Positions 28,102 through 40,364 are shown, counted from the first letter of the stretch. The stretch is 64,000 nt of DNA from Aeromonas jandaei (GCF_037890695.1 NZ_CP149571.1:3502001-3566000), one strand, 5' to 3'. The notes: generated by a model not told the origin, from the sequence alone. Made by a program: numbers and translations.

Positions 28102-28653
28102 ATGGAACTGGCATTTTATGCCTCGGCCCTGGTGGCCATTTACAGCACGCTGCGGGTGATCAGCACCAGCAACCCCATGCATGCGCTGCTTAATCTAATT
28201 ATCTCCCTCATCGCCGTGGCCATGATCTTCTTCTGCTTGGGTGCCGCCTTTGCCGGCGCCCTGCAGGTGATCGTCTACGCAGGCGCCATCATGGTGCTGT
28301 TCGTGTTTGTGGTGATGATGCTGAACCTGGGTTCAGCACAGGCGCAGGAGAAAAACTGGCTCACCCCCATGACCTGGGTGGGGCCAGCCCTGCTCTCGCT
28401 GATCCTGCTGGGCTTCCTGGCCCACGGCATCCTCGGTGTTACCGGCGGCCTGCTCGGGGTGACCGATGTCACCGCCAAACAGGTGGGTGTCGAACTCTTT
28501 GGCCCCTATGTGCTGGCAGTGGAGCTTGCCTCCATCCTGCTGCTGGCGGGTCTGGTGACCGCCTACCATCTGGGCCGGGAAGACAAGAGCGGCGAAGTGC
28601 TCTCCGTCCCCCGCAATCAATCACGTCCGTCACATGAAGGAGGTCAGCAATGA
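28102..28653 (+). CDS. nuoJ: NADH-quinone oxidoreductase subunit J
   Basis: A 183-residue membrane subunit with five helices. The third contains '[20 protein letters not shown]', the flexible helix important in coupling. ATG 28102 has AGGAG upstream. The C-terminal tail is hydrophilic. The stop overlaps nuoK. Confidence 0.97.
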   Translation: MELAFYASALVAIYSTLRVISTSNPMHALLNLIISLIAVAMIFFCLGAAFAGALQVIVYAGAIMVLFVFVVMMLNLGSAQAQEKNWLTPMTWVGPALLSLILLGFLAHGILGVTGGLLGVTDVTAKQVGVELFGPYVLAVELASILLLAGLVTAYHLGREDKSGEVLSVPRNQSRPSHEGGQQ

Positions 28654-28958
28654 ATGGAATCCCCATGGAGCACGGCCTCCTGCTGGCCGCGGTGCTCTTC
28701 TGCATCGGGTTATGCGGCCTGCTGATCCGCCGCAACCTGCTCTACATCCTGATGAGCATCGAAATCATGATGAATGCGTCGGCACTGGCATTTGTGGTGG
28801 CGGGTAGCCGCTGGGCTCAGGCCGATGGCCAGATCATGTACATACTGGTGATTTCTCTGGCAGCAGCGGAGGCCAGTATCGGCCTTGCCCTGTTACTGCT
28901 GCTCTATCGTCGTTACCACACCCTTAACGTGGATACTGTGAGCGAGATGCACGGATGA
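28650..28958 (+). CDS. nuoK: NADH-quinone oxidoreductase subunit K
   Basis: 102 residues, three membrane helices. The buried glutamates used in proton transfer are in '[14 protein letters not shown]' and '[14 protein letters not shown]'. Homologous to MrpC of sodium/proton antiporters. It overlaps both nuoJ and nuoL by 4 bases. Confidence 0.97.
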   Translation: MNGIPMEHGLLLAAVLFCIGLCGLLIRRNLLYILMSIEIMMNASALAFVVAGSRWAQADGQIMYILVISLAAAEASIGLALLLLLYRRYHTLNVDTVSEMHG

Positions 28959-30802
28959 GCCTATTATATCTGACTTTTCTATTTCCGCTGCTGGGGTGGC
29001 TGGTATTGGCCTTCTCCCTCGGCCGTCTGGGGGAGCGCACCTCGGCGCTGATCGGGGTAGGTTCCATTGGTCTCTCGGCGCTTACCACACTCTGGGTCGG
29101 CATGGACTTTCTGGCCAACCCGCCCGAGGGTGGCGTCTATATCCAGCACCTGTGGCAGTGGATGGCGGTAGGCCACTTCACCCCCACCTTCAGCCTGGCG
29201 CTGGATGGCCTGTCACTGACCATGCTGGGCGTAGTGACAGGGGTGGGCTTCTTCATCCACCTGTTCGCCTCCTGGTACATGCGCGGTGAAGAGGGCTACT
29301 CCCGCTTCTTCACCTATACCAACCTCTTTATCGCCAGCATGCTGTTTCTGGTGCTGGCCGATGACCTGCTGTTTGTCTACCTCGGCTGGGAAGGGGTGGG
29401 GCTGTGCAGCTACCTGCTGATCGGCTTCTACTACAAGGATCGCAACAATGGCGCGGCGGCCCTCAAGGCCTTCATCGTGACCCGTGTAGGTGACGTGTTC
29501 CTCGCCATCGGCCTGTTTATCCTTTATCGCGAACTGGGCACTCTCAATATTCACGAGCTGCTGGTTCGCGCCCCGACCATGTTTGCCGAAGGCTCCCCTG
29601 CCCTGTCACTCGCCTGCCTGATGCTGCTGGGCGGTGCGGTCGGTAAATCGGCCCAGCTGCCGCTGCAAACCTGGTTGGCAGATGCGATGGCAGGCCCGAC
29701 CCCGGTCTCCGCGCTGATCCACGCTGCCACCATGGTGACCGCCGGTGTCTACCTGATTGCCCGCACCCATGGTCTGTTCCTGCTTGCGCCGGAGATCCTC
29801 CATCTGGTCGGGCTGGTTGGCGCCATCACCCTGGTGCTGGCCGGCTTTGCGGCGCTGGTACAGACCGATATCAAGCGGATCCTCGCCTACTCCACCATGA
29901 GCCAGATTGGCTACATGTTCCTGGCTCTCGGTGTCGGCGCATGGGAAGGTGCCATCTTTCACCTGATGACCCATGCCTTTTTCAAGGCGCTGCTGTTCCT
30001 CTCCGCCGGTGCCGTTATCGTCGCGACCCACCACCAGCAGAACATCTTCAAGATGGGTGGCCTGCGCAAGAGTCTGCCGCTGGTCTATGCCTGCTTCCTG
30101 GTGGGTGGTTCGGCGCTGGCCGCGCTGCCGCTGGTCACCTCCGGTTTCTACAGTAAGGACGCCATCCTGTGGCAAGTAGAAGCCTCTGGCCAAAGCGCTC
30201 TGCTGTGGGCCGGTCTGGTAGGGGCATTCCTCACCTCCCTCTACACCTTCCGACTGATCTTTATCGCCTTCCATGGCAAAGAGCAGACCAAAGCCCACGC
30301 CGGTCACGGTCTGGCTCACCATCTGCCGCTCTTGGTTCTGCTGGTGCTCTCCACCGGGATTGGGGCTCTTATCACCCCACCGCTGGCAGGTGTGCTGCCG
30401 GCAGGCCCGGGGGATCATATCGAAGAGGGTCGTCATGCACTGGAGATAACCTCCGGCATCATCGCCATTGCAGGGATCGCGCTGGCCGCGTTTCTGTTCC
30501 TTGGTGAGCGCCGTCTGGCCACATCCATTGCCAACAGCGCCCCGGGCCGTCTGCTCAGCACCCTCTGGTTCAACGCCTGGGGCTTTGACTGGCTCTACGA
30601 CCAGCTGTGGGTCAAGCCCTATCTGCTGGCTACCCGTCTGGTCGGGCAGGATCCGCTGGACTGGATGATGGGCCTGCCCGCCTGGTTCGCCCTGCGTGGC
30701 AACCAGCTGCTGGCCTGGACGGTGACCGGTAAGTTGCGCTGGTATGCCGCTTCCATGGGGATCGGTGCCGCACTGGTGCTGGCACTGCTGCTACTGGGGT
30801 AA
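28955..30802 (+). CDS. nuoL: NADH-quinone oxidoreductase subunit L
   Basis: A 615-residue distal antiporter-like subunit. '[20 protein letters not shown]' carries the key glutamate of the fifth helix, and '[20 protein letters not shown]' with '[17 protein letters not shown]' holds lysine residues of the proton path. The long lateral helix lies near the C-terminus. It is followed by a 99-base gap containing a 29-codon frame before nuoM. Confidence 0.97.
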   Translation: MSLLYLTFLFPLLGWLVLAFSLGRLGERTSALIGVGSIGLSALTTLWVGMDFLANPPEGGVYIQHLWQWMAVGHFTPTFSLALDGLSLTMLGVVTGVGFFIHLFASWYMRGEEGYSRFFTYTNLFIASMLFLVLADDLLFVYLGWEGVGLCSYLLIGFYYKDRNNGAAALKAFIVTRVGDVFLAIGLFILYRELGTLNIHELLVRAPTMFAEGSPALSLACLMLLGGAVGKSAQLPLQTWLADAMAGPTPVSALIHAATMVTAGVYLIARTHGLFLLAPEILHLVGLVGAITLVLAGFAALVQTDIKRILAYSTMSQIGYMFLALGVGAWEGAIFHLMTHAFFKALLFLSAGAVIVATHHQQNIFKMGGLRKSLPLVYACFLVGGSALAALPLVTSGFYSKDAILWQVEASGQSALLWAGLVGAFLTSLYTFRLIFIAFHGKEQTKAHAGHGLAHHLPLLVLLVLSTGIGALITPPLAGVLPAGPGDHIEEGRHALEITSGIIAIAGIALAAFLFLGERRLATSIANSAPGRLLSTLWFNAWGFDWLYDQLWVKPYLLATRLVGQDPLDWMMGLPAWFALRGNQLLAWTVTGKLRWYAASMGIGAALVLALLLLG

Positions 30803-30807
30803 ACGCG

Positions 30808-30897
30808 ATGAACAACACGAAAATCGTACAGCCGGGCTGTTTGCCGACCTTGATGGAACAGGGCGTGCAATCTCATATGAACTTGAACGAGAGCTGA
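30808..30897 (+). CDS. Possible 29-residue leader or small protein between nuoL and nuoM
   Basis: An ATG five bases after the nuoL stop opens a 29-codon frame ending four bases before the GTG start of nuoM; GGGG lies about 9 bases before the ATG. The product has no membrane segment ('MNNTKIVQPGCLPTLMEQG' followed by a short polar end). Its position, bridging the only sizeable gap in the late nuo genes, would let ribosomes run from nuoL to nuoM. It may have no function beyond that or be chance. Confidence 0.3.
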   Translation: MNNTKIVQPGCLPTLMEQGVQSHMNLNES

Positions 30898-30901
30898 TAC
30901 C

Positions 30902-32442
30902 GTGACCTTACTCTGGATCTTGTTAATTCCTTTTATCGGCGGCTTGCTCTGCTGGCAGATGGAGCGTCTCGGCGGGCAGTTTGTCCGCTGGGTTGCCCTC
31001 CTCTCCATGAGCGCCAGCCTACTGCTCTCCTGTGCCATCTGGCTAAGTGGTGATTTCTCTCTTGCCACCACCGGCCTCGATAGCGCAGGCGTCACTGGTG
31101 CCGCTTCCCCATGGGCTGCCGAATGGCGTCTGCCCTGGATCCCCCGCTTCGGCATCTCCCTGCATCTGGCAGTGGATGGTTTGTCACTGCTGATGGTCAT
31201 CCTCACCTGCTTTATCGGGGTACTGGCCATCCTCTGTTCGTGGAAAGAGATCGTGCAACGCATCGGCTTCTTCCATCTGAACCTGCTCTGGATCCTGGGT
31301 GGCGTGCTCGGCGTCTTTATGGCGCTGGATCTGTTCCTCTTCTTCTTCTTCTGGGAGATGATGCTGGTTCCCATGTACTTCCTGATTGCGCTATGGGGCC
31401 ATTCGGTCACTGACGGCAAATCACGGATCAACGCGGCGACCAAGTTCTTCATCTACACCCAGGTGAGCGGCCTGATCATGCTGGTGGCCATCATCGGGCT
31501 GGTGCTGACCCACCAGCATGCCACCGGTGTATTCACCTTCAACTATCTGGATCTGCTCAATACCCCGATGAGCAAGGGTGTACAGTGGCTGCTGATGCTG
31601 GGCTTCTTCATCGCCTTCGCGGTCAAGATGCCGCTGGTGCCGCTGCACGGCTGGCTGCCGGATGCCCATAGTCAGGCGCCGACCGCAGGCTCGGTGGACC
31701 TGGCCGGTATTTTGCTGAAAACCGCGGCCTATGGTCTGCTGCGCTTCGCACTGCCCCTCTTCCCGGAGGCCTCAGCCGAATTTGCCCCCTACGCCATGGT
31801 GCTGGGTCTTGTCGGCATCGTGTATGGCGCCATCGTGGCCTTTGCCCAGACCGACATCAAACGGCTGGTGGCCTACACCAGCATCTCCCACATGGGTTTT
31901 GTGATGATCGCCATCTACTCGGGTAGCGAAGTGGCCCTGCAGGGTGCCGTTGTGCAGATGATCGCCCACGGTCTCTCCGCTGCCGGCCTCTTCATCCTCT
32001 GCGGTCAGCTCTATGAGCGGCTGCACACCCGCGACCTGCGCCAGATGGGTGGTCTGTGGGGACGCTTACGCTATCTGCCGGGTGTGATGCTCTTCTTCTC
32101 GGTCGCCTCTCTGGGCATGCCGGGCACCGGCAACTTCGTCGGCGAGTTCCTGATCCTGATCGGCAGCTTCCAGGTCGCCCCGGTGATCACTGCGGTCGCT
32201 ACCTTCGGTCTGGTGCTGGCCTCGGTCTACTCCCTCATCATGCTGCAGCGCGCCTGCTTTGGCCCGGCCAAGGACGAGAGCATCCTGAAAGGACTGGATC
32301 GCCGCGAGCTGACCATGATGATGGTGATTGCGGGCCTGCTGGTTCTGCTGGGCCTCTATCCCCAACCCGTGATTGATACCGCCAGCAGCAGCCTTATCAA
32401 CGTGCTGCACTGGTATCTGCTGCCAACTGCTGGAGCTCTGCA

Positions 32443-32446
<4 letters not shown>
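30902..32446 (+). CDS. nuoM: NADH-quinone oxidoreductase subunit M
   Basis: A 514-residue antiporter-like membrane subunit. '[20 protein letters not shown]' holds the essential glutamate (fifth helix), '[20 protein letters not shown]' the conserved loop, and '[20 protein letters not shown]' a lysine. The start is GTG at 30902 with GAGAG upstream; E. coli NuoM is similar in length. It overlaps nuoN by 4 bases. Confidence 0.97.
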
Positions 32447-33906
<1,460 letters not shown>

Positions 33907-33923
33907 TCCCCCTTCTCTAAATC

Positions 33924-33954
33924 AAAACCGGCAGCCTTGGCTGCCGGTTTTTTT
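33924..33954 (+). terminator. Terminator of the nuo operon
   Basis: A 13-bp perfect stem (aaaaccggcagcc / ggctgccggtttt) directly followed by a T-run. Confidence 0.95.
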
Positions 33955-34084
33955 ATCCTCATCCTTCCCCTCCCCCGAACCCATTTGCAGAGCCTGGATC
34001 AACTCTCTCCCTCATCAACGTACTCTGTGACAAAGCCATTGGTTGACTTGCCACCTCGTTTGCCTAACCCACTCAGTTGCGCCA

Positions 34085-34111
34085 TAAAAAAACCGGCCAA
34101 TTGGCCGGTTT
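34085..34111 (-). terminator. Terminator of purL
   Basis: An inverted repeat, aaaccggcc with aattggccggttt around an AATT centre, is followed on the minus strand by seven T residues. It ends the purL transcript 28 bases after the stop. The 130 bases between this and the nuo terminator hold no gene. Confidence 0.92.
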
Positions 34112-34139
34112 CTGTTGTTACGCGCTAGCGCCGTCTCTA

Positions 34140-37100
34140 TTAACCCAGACGAACCCGAGCGTTGCGGAACATCCGCATCCAGGCGCCATCCTCGCCCCAG
34201 TTGTCCGGGTGCCAGGAGTTGGCCACTGTGCGGAACACCCGCTCCGGGTGCGGCATCATGATGGTGGCGCGACCGTCGGTGGTAGTCACGGCGGTGATGC
34301 CGTCCGGCGAGCCATTCGGGTTGGCCGGGTACTGCTCGGTCACGCAGCCTCGGTTGTCGACAAAGCGCAGCCCCACCAGCCCGCTGGTTTGCAGTGCGTT
34401 CAGGTGAGCGGCATCGCGCACCTCGACGCGCCCTTCCCCGTGGGAGACGGCAATCGGCATCACCGAGCCAACCATGCCGGCGAAGAAGGCCGACGGTGAC
34501 TCCTGTACCTGCACCAGACTGAAGCGAGCCTCGAAGCGCTCGGAGCGGTTGCGCACAAAGCGCGGCCACAGCTCGGCGCCCGGGATGAGATCCCGCAGGT
34601 TGGACATCATCTGGCAACCGTTACACACGCCCAGCGACAAAGTATCACCACGCTCGAAGAAGCGCTGGAACTGCTCGCGGGCACCGTCGTTAAACAGGAT
34701 GGACTTGGCCCAGCCTTCGCCCGCCCCCAGCACATCGCCGTAGGAGAAGCCGCCACAAGCCACCAGGGTCTGGAACTCCTCCAGCTTGATGCGACCGGAG
34801 AGGATGTCGCTCATATGGACGTCTACCGCAGCAAAGCCGGCGCGGTCAAACGCCGCCGCCATCTCCACGTGGGAGTTGACCCCCTGCTCGCGCAGCACCG
34901 CCAGACGGGGGGAGACCCCACGGGCAATGTAAGGTGCAGCCACATCTTCGGCCGGGTTGAAGCTGAGCTTGGCCTGCAGGCCCGGATCGGTGGCGTCCTG
35001 ACGAGCAGCATGCTCCTGATCCGCGCACTCGGGGTTGTCGCGCAGGCGCTGCATCTGCCAGCTGGTCTCGCCCCAGATAGTGCGAAGGGCAGTGCGGCTG
35101 GCGCGATAAACCTCCTGACCGGCACGTTGCAGGGTGATGAGATCCCCCTCGCGCACCGTGCCGAGCACGTGAGAGCAAGCCGCCAGACCGTGACCGGCCA
35201 GCAGGGTCATCACCGCTTCCTTATCTTCGCGGCGCACCTGGATGACGGCGCCCAGCTCTTCGTTAAACAGCGCAGGCAGCAGCTCGCCACCGATGCGATC
35301 GAGCTGGATGTCGAGACCGCAGTGACCGGCAAACGCCATCTCGGTCAGTGTCACGAACAGGCCGCCGTCAGAACGGTCGTGATAGGCGATCAGCTTGCGA
35401 TCGGCCACCAGCGCCTGAATGGCGTTGAAGAAGCCCTTGAGCTGAACCGGATTGTCGAGATCCGGCGCCTTGTCGCCCAGCTGGCGATAGACCTGCGCCA
35501 GCGCAGAGGCGCCGAGGCGCTGCTTGCCGTTACCAAGGTCGATGAGGATAAGGTCGGTCTCACCGAGATCGGTACGCAGCTGCGGAGTAACCGTGTTGCG
35601 CACATCCTCAACCCGGGCAAACGCCGAGATGAGCAGGGAGAGCGGCGAAGTGACACTGTGCTCCTTGCCATCCTGCTGCCATCGGGTCTTCATGGACATG
35701 GAGTCCTTGCCCACCGGAATGGTGATGCCAAGTGCCGGGCAGAGCTCCTCGCCCACCGCTTTGACCGCCTCATAGAGCCCGGCATCTTCACCCGGGTGAC
35801 CGGCGGCGGCCATCCAGTTGGCGGAGAGCTTGACCCGCTTGAGGGAACCGATGTGAGCCGGTGCCAGGTTGGTAAGTGCTTCCGCCACCGCCATACGGGC
35901 AGAAGCAGCGTGGGAGAGCAGGGCCACCGGGGTGCGCTCGCCCATGGACATGGCTTCGCCGTGGTAGCTGTCGTAGGTGGCGGCGGTGACGGCGCAATCG
36001 GCAACCGGGACCTGCCAGGGGCCAACCATCTGGTCGCGGTTGACCAGACCGGTCACGCTACGATCGCCGATGGTGATAAGGAAGGACTTCTCCGCCACGG
36101 TGGGCAGACGCAGCACCCGCTCGGCAGCTTCGCCCAGGATGATGCCATCGAGTTGGAGCGCTTTGCCTTGTGCAGGCAGGGTCACCACATCGCGATGCAT
36201 CTTGGGGGTCTTGCCCAGCAGCACATCCAGCGGCAGATCGATGGGGTGGTTGTCAAAATGCTGATCGGAGAGCGTCAGGTGCTTCTCTTCGGTGGCAGTA
36301 CCGATAACGGCATAGGGTGCGCGCTCGCGCTCGCACAGAGCCTTGAACAGCGGCAGCTTCTCCTTGGCCACTGCCAGCACGTAACGCTCCTGGGATTCGT
36401 TGCACCAGATCTCCAGCGGGCTCATGCCCGGCTCATCGTTCGGGATGGCGCGCAAATCGAAGCGACCGCCGCGATCGCCGTCGCTCACCAGCTCCGGCAT
36501 AGCGTTGGAGAGACCGCCCGCCCCCACGTCGTGGATGAAGACGATGGGGTTGTCGTCCCCCAGCTGCCAGCAGCGGTCGATCACCTCCTGACAGCGGCGC
36601 TCCATCTCGGGGTTGTCACGTTGCACCGAGGCAAAATCGAGATCTTCGGCCGACTGGCCGGAAGCCATGGAGGAAGCTGCGCCGCCGCCCAGACCGATGT
36701 TCATCGCCGGGCCACCCAGCACGATGAGGGCCGCCCCGACCGGGATCTCCCCTTTCTGGACGTGCTCGGAGCGGATATTGCCGATGCCGCCCGCCAGCAT
36801 GATGGGTTTGTGGTAGCCACGTACCTCGACGCCGTTGTGGCCCGGCACCTCCTCTTCGAAGGTACGGAAGTAACCGAGAATGGCCGGACGGCCGAACTCG
36901 TTGTTGAAGGCGGCGCCGCCGAGCGGCCCCTCCTGCATGATGTCAAACGCGCTGACGATGCGACTCGGCTTGCCAAAATCCTGCTCCCAGGGCTGCTCAA
37001 AGCCGGGGATGCGCAGGTTGGAGACGGAGAAACCGACCAGACCCGCCTTGGGCTTGGCACCGCGACCGGTGGCACCCTCGTCGCGGATCTCGCCGCCTGA

Positions 37101-38045
37101 GCCGGTGGCTGCCCCCGGGAAGGGGGAGATGGCGGTCGGGTGGTTGTGGGTCTCCACCTTCATCAGGATGTCGACTTGCTCCTGATGATACTGGTACTCG
37201 CCGCTGGCCGGGCTCGGGAAGAAACGGCCACCCTGGCTCCCTTCCATCACGGCGGCGTTGTCTTTATAGGCAGAGAGGACATGATCCGGCGTCTGCTCGA
37301 AGGTGTTCTTGATCATCTTGAACAGCGACTTGGGCTGCTGCTCACCATCGATGGTCCAGTCGGCGTTGAAGATCTTGTGGCGACAGTGCTCGGAGTTTGC
37401 CTGAGCAAACATGTAGAGCTCGATGTCGTTGGGGTTGCGACCCAGCCTGGTGAAATTCTCCACCAGATAGTCGATTTCGTCGTCGGCCAGCGCCAGACCC
37501 AGCGCCACGTTGGCCTCTGCCAAGGCTGCGCGACCACCGCCCAGCACATCGACCTGGGTAAATGGGCGCGGCTCGTGATGGGCAAACAGGGCGCTCGCTG
37601 CTTCCATGTCGGCAAACACCGCCTCCATCATGCGATCGTGCAGCACGGCCGCCACATCGGCGCGCTGGGCGGCGCTCAGCTCACCCTTGGCCTGCACGTA
37701 ATAGGCAATGCCGCGTTCGAGCCGCTTGACCTTGTTCAGGCCGCAGTTGTGGGCGATGTCGGTTGCTTTGGAAGACCAGGGGGAGATAGTGCCGGGGCGG
37801 GGGGTAACGAGAAACAGCTGACCGCTGGGGGTGTGTTCGGGGATAGTCGGGCCGTAGCGCAGAAGCTGGCCCAAGGTCGCTCGCTCCGGGGGCGACAACG
37901 GGCTCGAAAGTTCGGCAAAGTGCACGTATTCGGCATAGACATCCTCTATCTCTACTCCTCTCTCCTGTTTCATCTGCGCAAATCGCTGCAGCAGTTTTTG
38001 GACACGAAACTCAGACAGTGCAGGGGCACCACGCAAGATATCCAT
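34140..38045 (-). CDS. purL: Phosphoribosylformylglycinamidine synthase
   Basis: 1301 residues; converts FGAR, glutamine and ATP to FGAM in purine synthesis. The N-terminal PurS-like part precedes two synthase halves ('[20 protein letters not shown]', '[14 protein letters not shown]'). A C-terminal glutamine amidotransferase follows, with its nucleophile in '[10 protein letters not shown]' and histidine/glutamate near '[10 protein letters not shown]'. I choose ATG 38045 ([10 protein letters not shown]...), which matches E. coli PurL and has AAGG 5 bases before it; the frame runs open 59 codons further but through the promoter. It is monocistronic, with promoter and PurR-like operator upstream. 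Confidence 0.98.
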   Translation of the reverse strand: MDILRGAPALSEFRVQKLLQRFAQMKQERGVEIEDVYAEYVHFAELSSPLSPPERATLGQLLRYGPTIPEHTPSGQLFLVTPRPGTISPWSSKATDIAHNCGLNKVKRLERGIAYYVQAKGELSAAQRADVAAVLHDRMMEAVFADMEAASALFAHHEPRPFTQVDVLGGGRAALAEANVALGLALADDEIDYLVENFTRLGRNPNDIELYMFAQANSEHCRHKIFNADWTIDGEQQPKSLFKMIKNTFEQTPDHVLSAYKDNAAVMEGSQGGRFFPSPASGEYQYHQEQVDILMKVETHNHPTAISPFPGAATGSGGEIRDEGATGRGAKPKAGLVGFSVSNLRIPGFEQPWEQDFGKPSRIVSAFDIMQEGPLGGAAFNNEFGRPAILGYFRTFEEEVPGHNGVEVRGYHKPIMLAGGIGNIRSEHVQKGEIPVGAALIVLGGPAMNIGLGGGAASSMASGQSAEDLDFASVQRDNPEMERRCQEVIDRCWQLGDDNPIVFIHDVGAGGLSNAMPELVSDGDRGGRFDLRAIPNDEPGMSPLEIWCNESQERYVLAVAKEKLPLFKALCERERAPYAVIGTATEEKHLTLSDQHFDNHPIDLPLDVLLGKTPKMHRDVVTLPAQGKALQLDGIILGEAAERVLRLPTVAEKSFLITIGDRSVTGLVNRDQMVGPWQVPVADCAVTAATYDSYHGEAMSMGERTPVALLSHAASARMAVAEALTNLAPAHIGSLKRVKLSANWMAAAGHPGEDAGLYEAVKAVGEELCPALGITIPVGKDSMSMKTRWQQDGKEHSVTSPLSLLISAFARVEDVRNTVTPQLRTDLGETDLILIDLGNGKQRLGASALAQVYRQLGDKAPDLDNPVQLKGFFNAIQALVADRKLIAYHDRSDGGLFVTLTEMAFAGHCGLDIQLDRIGGELLPALFNEELGAVIQVRREDKEAVMTLLAGHGLAACSHVLGTVREGDLITLQRAGQEVYRASRTALRTIWGETSWQMQRLRDNPECADQEHAARQDATDPGLQAKLSFNPAEDVAAPYIARGVSPRLAVLREQGVNSHVEMAAAFDRAGFAAVDVHMSDILSGRIKLEEFQTLVACGGFSYGDVLGAGEGWAKSILFNDGAREQFQRFFERGDTLSLGVCNGCQMMSNLRDLIPGAELWPRFVRNRSERFEARFSLVQVQESPSAFFAGMVGSVMPIAVSHGEGRVEVRDAAHLNALQTSGLVGLRFVDNRGCVTEQYPANPNGSPDGITAVTTTDGRATIMMPHPERVFRTVANSWHPDNWGEDGAWMRMFRNARVRLG

Positions 38046-38093
38046 ATGACCTTTCTCACCAAGTTTTGAAGTGGGGGGAATTGAGACGCGCGT

Positions 38094-38122
38094 ATTATAG
38101 GGAGCTGGCCCACAGCGGACAA
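38094..38122 (-). promoter_or_regulatory. Predicted purL promoter
   Basis: On the minus strand, TTGTCC (38122-38117) and a perfect TATAAT (38099-38094) are spaced exactly 17 bases apart. The start of transcription would fall around 38087, leaving a leader of about 40 bases before the purL ATG. Confidence 0.7.
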
Positions 38123-38134
38123 ACGTTTTTCTCG
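38119..38134 (-). promoter_or_regulatory. PurR-like operator overlapping the purL -35
   Basis: The core caaacgttt matches the centre of the PUR box (AnGCAAnCGnTTnCnT), with 8 of 11 fixed positions agreeing. It overlaps the -35 hexamer, the right place for repression by PurR with hypoxanthine or guanine. The match is imperfect in the outer positions. Confidence 0.5.
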
Positions 38135-38193
38135 TTTTGTGTAGTGTGACTCGGCGCACACTCTCTGGTATAAAGGTGCTTCTTTTTTGACAA

Positions 38194-39679
38194 ATGCCGA
38201 TTTTTTCAACAAAGGTACTCACCTACTTGCGCTGCATTTTTCGACTATTTATCGGGCTGACGTTGCTGCTGACCCTGGTCGGTTGTGACTTCTACACCCC
38301 CTCCAGCCAGCTGGAGCAGATCCGCCAACGGGGCGAGATCCGGGTTGGCACCATCTACGGTCGCTACCTCCTACTACCAGCGTGACGACACCGCCCAGGG
38401 GTTCGATTACGAGCTGGCCAAAAATTACGCCGACTGGCTGGGGGTCAAACTCACCATCATTCCGGTCGACAGCTCGGATGAACTGGTAGAACTGCTCAAG
38501 AAGGGCAAACTCGATCTGGCTGCTGCCGCCATCATGGTCACCCCGGAGCGGCGCCAGCTGTTTCGCTTCGGCCCGGGTTTCTATCAGGTCTCGCCCAAGC
38601 TGGTCTATCGCAACGGCAAGCCAAAGCCGGACTCTCTGGATGATATCAAGGGCAAGTTGGTGGTTGCTGCCGGCTCGACCGGTGAAGATCTGCTCAAGGA
38701 GATCAGCAAGACCAATCCAGACCTCAACTGGAGCGTCAGCAACACGGCCGACCTGGAGGAGCTGCTCAAGCAGGTGGTGGATGGCAAGATTGACTACACG
38801 GTAGTGCAGGATACAGTGCTCGCCCGCAGCCAGCGCTACTACCCGGAGCTTACCGAAGGGCTGACCCTGGCCCAGAAACAGACCGTCGCCTGGGCCATGA
38901 GCAAGCTGCCCGACGACAGTCTCTACGCCAGCGTCATCGACTTCTTCGGCCAGCGCTTCATGGACGGTGCCATCGCCAAGCTCGATGAGAAGTACTTCGG
39001 CCACGTGCAGAACTTCGATTTCGTCGATACCCGCACCTTCCTGCAGCGGGCCAAGAGCCTGCTGCCCAAGTACCAGTCGCTGTTCCAGAACCATGCCAAG
39101 AACATCGACTGGCGCCTGCTGGCCGCCATCAGCTATCAGGAATCCCACTGGGATCCGCAGGCCCGCTCCTACACCGGCGTGCGCGGCATGATGATGCTGA
39201 CCGAGCCCACCGCCAAGGCGATGGGGGTCAACGACCGGCTCCATCCGGAAGAGAGCATCAAGGGCGGAGCCCTCTATCTGCAGCAGATGATGGAGAAGGT
39301 GCCTGACTCGGTGCCTGATGACGAGAAGGTGTGGTTTGCCCTCACCGCCTACAACATAGGTTACGGCCACATGATGGATGCCCGTCGCCTCACCAAGGAT
39401 CTGGGTAAGAACCCGGATGCCTGGGGCGACGTGAAAGAGGTGCTGCCGCTGCTGCAGCAGGCGCGCTGGCATCGCAAGGTGCGCTACGGCTATGCCCGTG
39501 GCGGCGAGGCGCGCAACTACGTCAACAACGTGCGCCAGTATTACCAGAGCCTGCTCTGGCTCGACAACGAGAAGCAGCGAGCACAGCAGCGCGAAAACAT
39601 CGACAACGCCAGCGAACCCGAGCTGGCGGAGCGCCCCACCGTCATCGCCGAGGTAGTCAATCAGATCACCATGCGCTAA
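38194..39679 (+). pseudogene. mltF: Membrane-bound lytic transglycosylase F, frameshifted near 38361-38372
   Basis: MltF cuts murein glycan strands, leaving 1,6-anhydro ends, while anchored in the outer membrane. The first frame gives a lipoprotein signal with lipobox 'LTLVGC', then 'LEQIRQRGEIRVGTIYG' and stops at 38385. The second frame continues from 'TSYYQRDDTAQGFDYELAKN' to 39679. One extra base, between about 38361 and 38372, separates them; removing it restores a protein of about 494 residues. The first part is a family-3 solute-binding domain, the second an SLT domain with the catalytic glutamate in 'ISYQESHWDPQA'. Everything else is intact, so this is either a very recent mutation or a sequence error. 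Confidence 0.9.
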
Positions 39680-39735
39680 CAAACTATTATTCGACTGTTT
39701 TCACGCAAACTTCTCTGTTACCATCGAATTACATC

Positions 39736-39806
39736 GGAGCCTATCCGAAATCGCATTGTTTTCATTATGTTGAGAGATTAAATAACAGCAATTTCGGATG
39801 GGCTCC
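39736..39806. repeat. 16-bp inverted repeat with 39-base spacer
   Basis: The left arm ggagcctatccgaaat (39736-39751) and right arm atttcggatgggctcc (39791-39806) pair fully except for one G-T. 'atc' is present directly outside both ends, like a 3-base target duplication. The spacer holds TTGTTT and TAAATA spaced 17 bases apart, a possible promoter for the small gene downstream. It may be a short mobile-element remnant (71 bp) or a folded leader; nothing else in the sequence decides this. Confidence 0.7.
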
Positions 39807-39855
39807 ATCAATGACCCAAGGCCCGGATGGCCACCTAAGTTGGGAGGAGACCAAG

Positions 39856-40002
39856 ATGCAAAAACGTAGAAAAATCAGTCTGGTCAGAAAAGCAAAGTGC
39901 AGCTGGAGCCCCAGACGCAAACTCAAGCTTAATGACATCAAGCGCAACCTGTGGCGCAGAAATCGATCCTATACCCTGCTTATCGCAGAGCACACAGCAT
40001 AA
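39856..40002 (+). CDS. Small, very basic 48-residue protein
   Basis: The product is strongly basic ('MQKRRKISLVRKAKCSW', then 'RRKLKLNDIKRNLWRRNRSY'), about one third Lys/Arg with one cysteine and no membrane segment. Such composition suggests binding to RNA, the ribosome or DNA. ATG 39856 is chosen because a very strong GGGAGGAG lies 6 bases upstream; an in-frame ATG at 39811 has none. A good terminator starts at the stop codon, and an inverted repeat and possible promoter lie upstream, making a self-contained unit between mltF and yfgJ. I do not recognise the family. Confidence 0.6.
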   Translation: MQKRRKISLVRKAKCSWSPRRKLKLNDIKRNLWRRNRSYTLLIAEHTA

Positions 40003-40025
40003 ACCCGGCATTAGCCGGGTTTTTT
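40001..40025 (+). terminator. Terminator of the 48-residue gene
   Basis: A 9-bp stem (aaacccggc / gccgggttt) with a 4-base loop and T-run, overlapping the stop codon of the small gene. Confidence 0.92.
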
Positions 40026-40039
40026 ATGCTCTGGATTTT

Positions 40040-40270
40040 TCAGGCTTGCTGGATGTCGGCGCTAAATTGCACCGAGCGCTTGGAGACCAGCGAGTTGCAG
40101 TGATTGCAGAAGTAATCGACCGCACCGCACGCCTTGAGCCGCTCCAGCTCCTGCTGGCAGGTGGGGCAGAGTGCGGTGACCCGCACAATGGCCTTGCAGT
40201 TACCGCAAGTTTGCTCCTTGCTGCGGGTATCCAGTTCACTCTGGCAGGATGGACAAAGCAGGGCTTCCAT
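40040..40270 (-). CDS. yfgJ: Zinc-ribbon protein YfgJ
   Basis: 76 residues with four pairs of CxxC-type cysteines: 'CPSCQSEL', 'CGNCKA', 'CPTCQQEL' and 'CNHCNSL', plus the conserved 'LKACGAVDYFC'. These mark it as the E. coli YfgJ zinc-ribbon protein of unknown function. It sits just after der, as in E. coli. ATG 40270 is chosen on GAGGAG 6 bases upstream; longer frames reach back into a non-conserved region. Confidence 0.9.
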   Translation of the reverse strand: MEALLCPSCQSELDTRSKEQTCGNCKAIVRVTALCPTCQQELERLKACGAVDYFCNHCNSLVSKRSVQFSADIQQA

Positions 40271-40364
40271 AATCAACTCCTCGAAAAGTGGATCTGCCAT
40301 GGTCTGGCTCCATGGCAGATCCCCCTCCCCTTGCTCCTCACCTTGACATGGCGAGGATAACAAA

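Noticed and set aside
34815..37100. 761-codon open frame antisense to purL
   Set aside because: purL is unmistakable on the other strand; the antisense frame shows no domain or ribosome-binding site.
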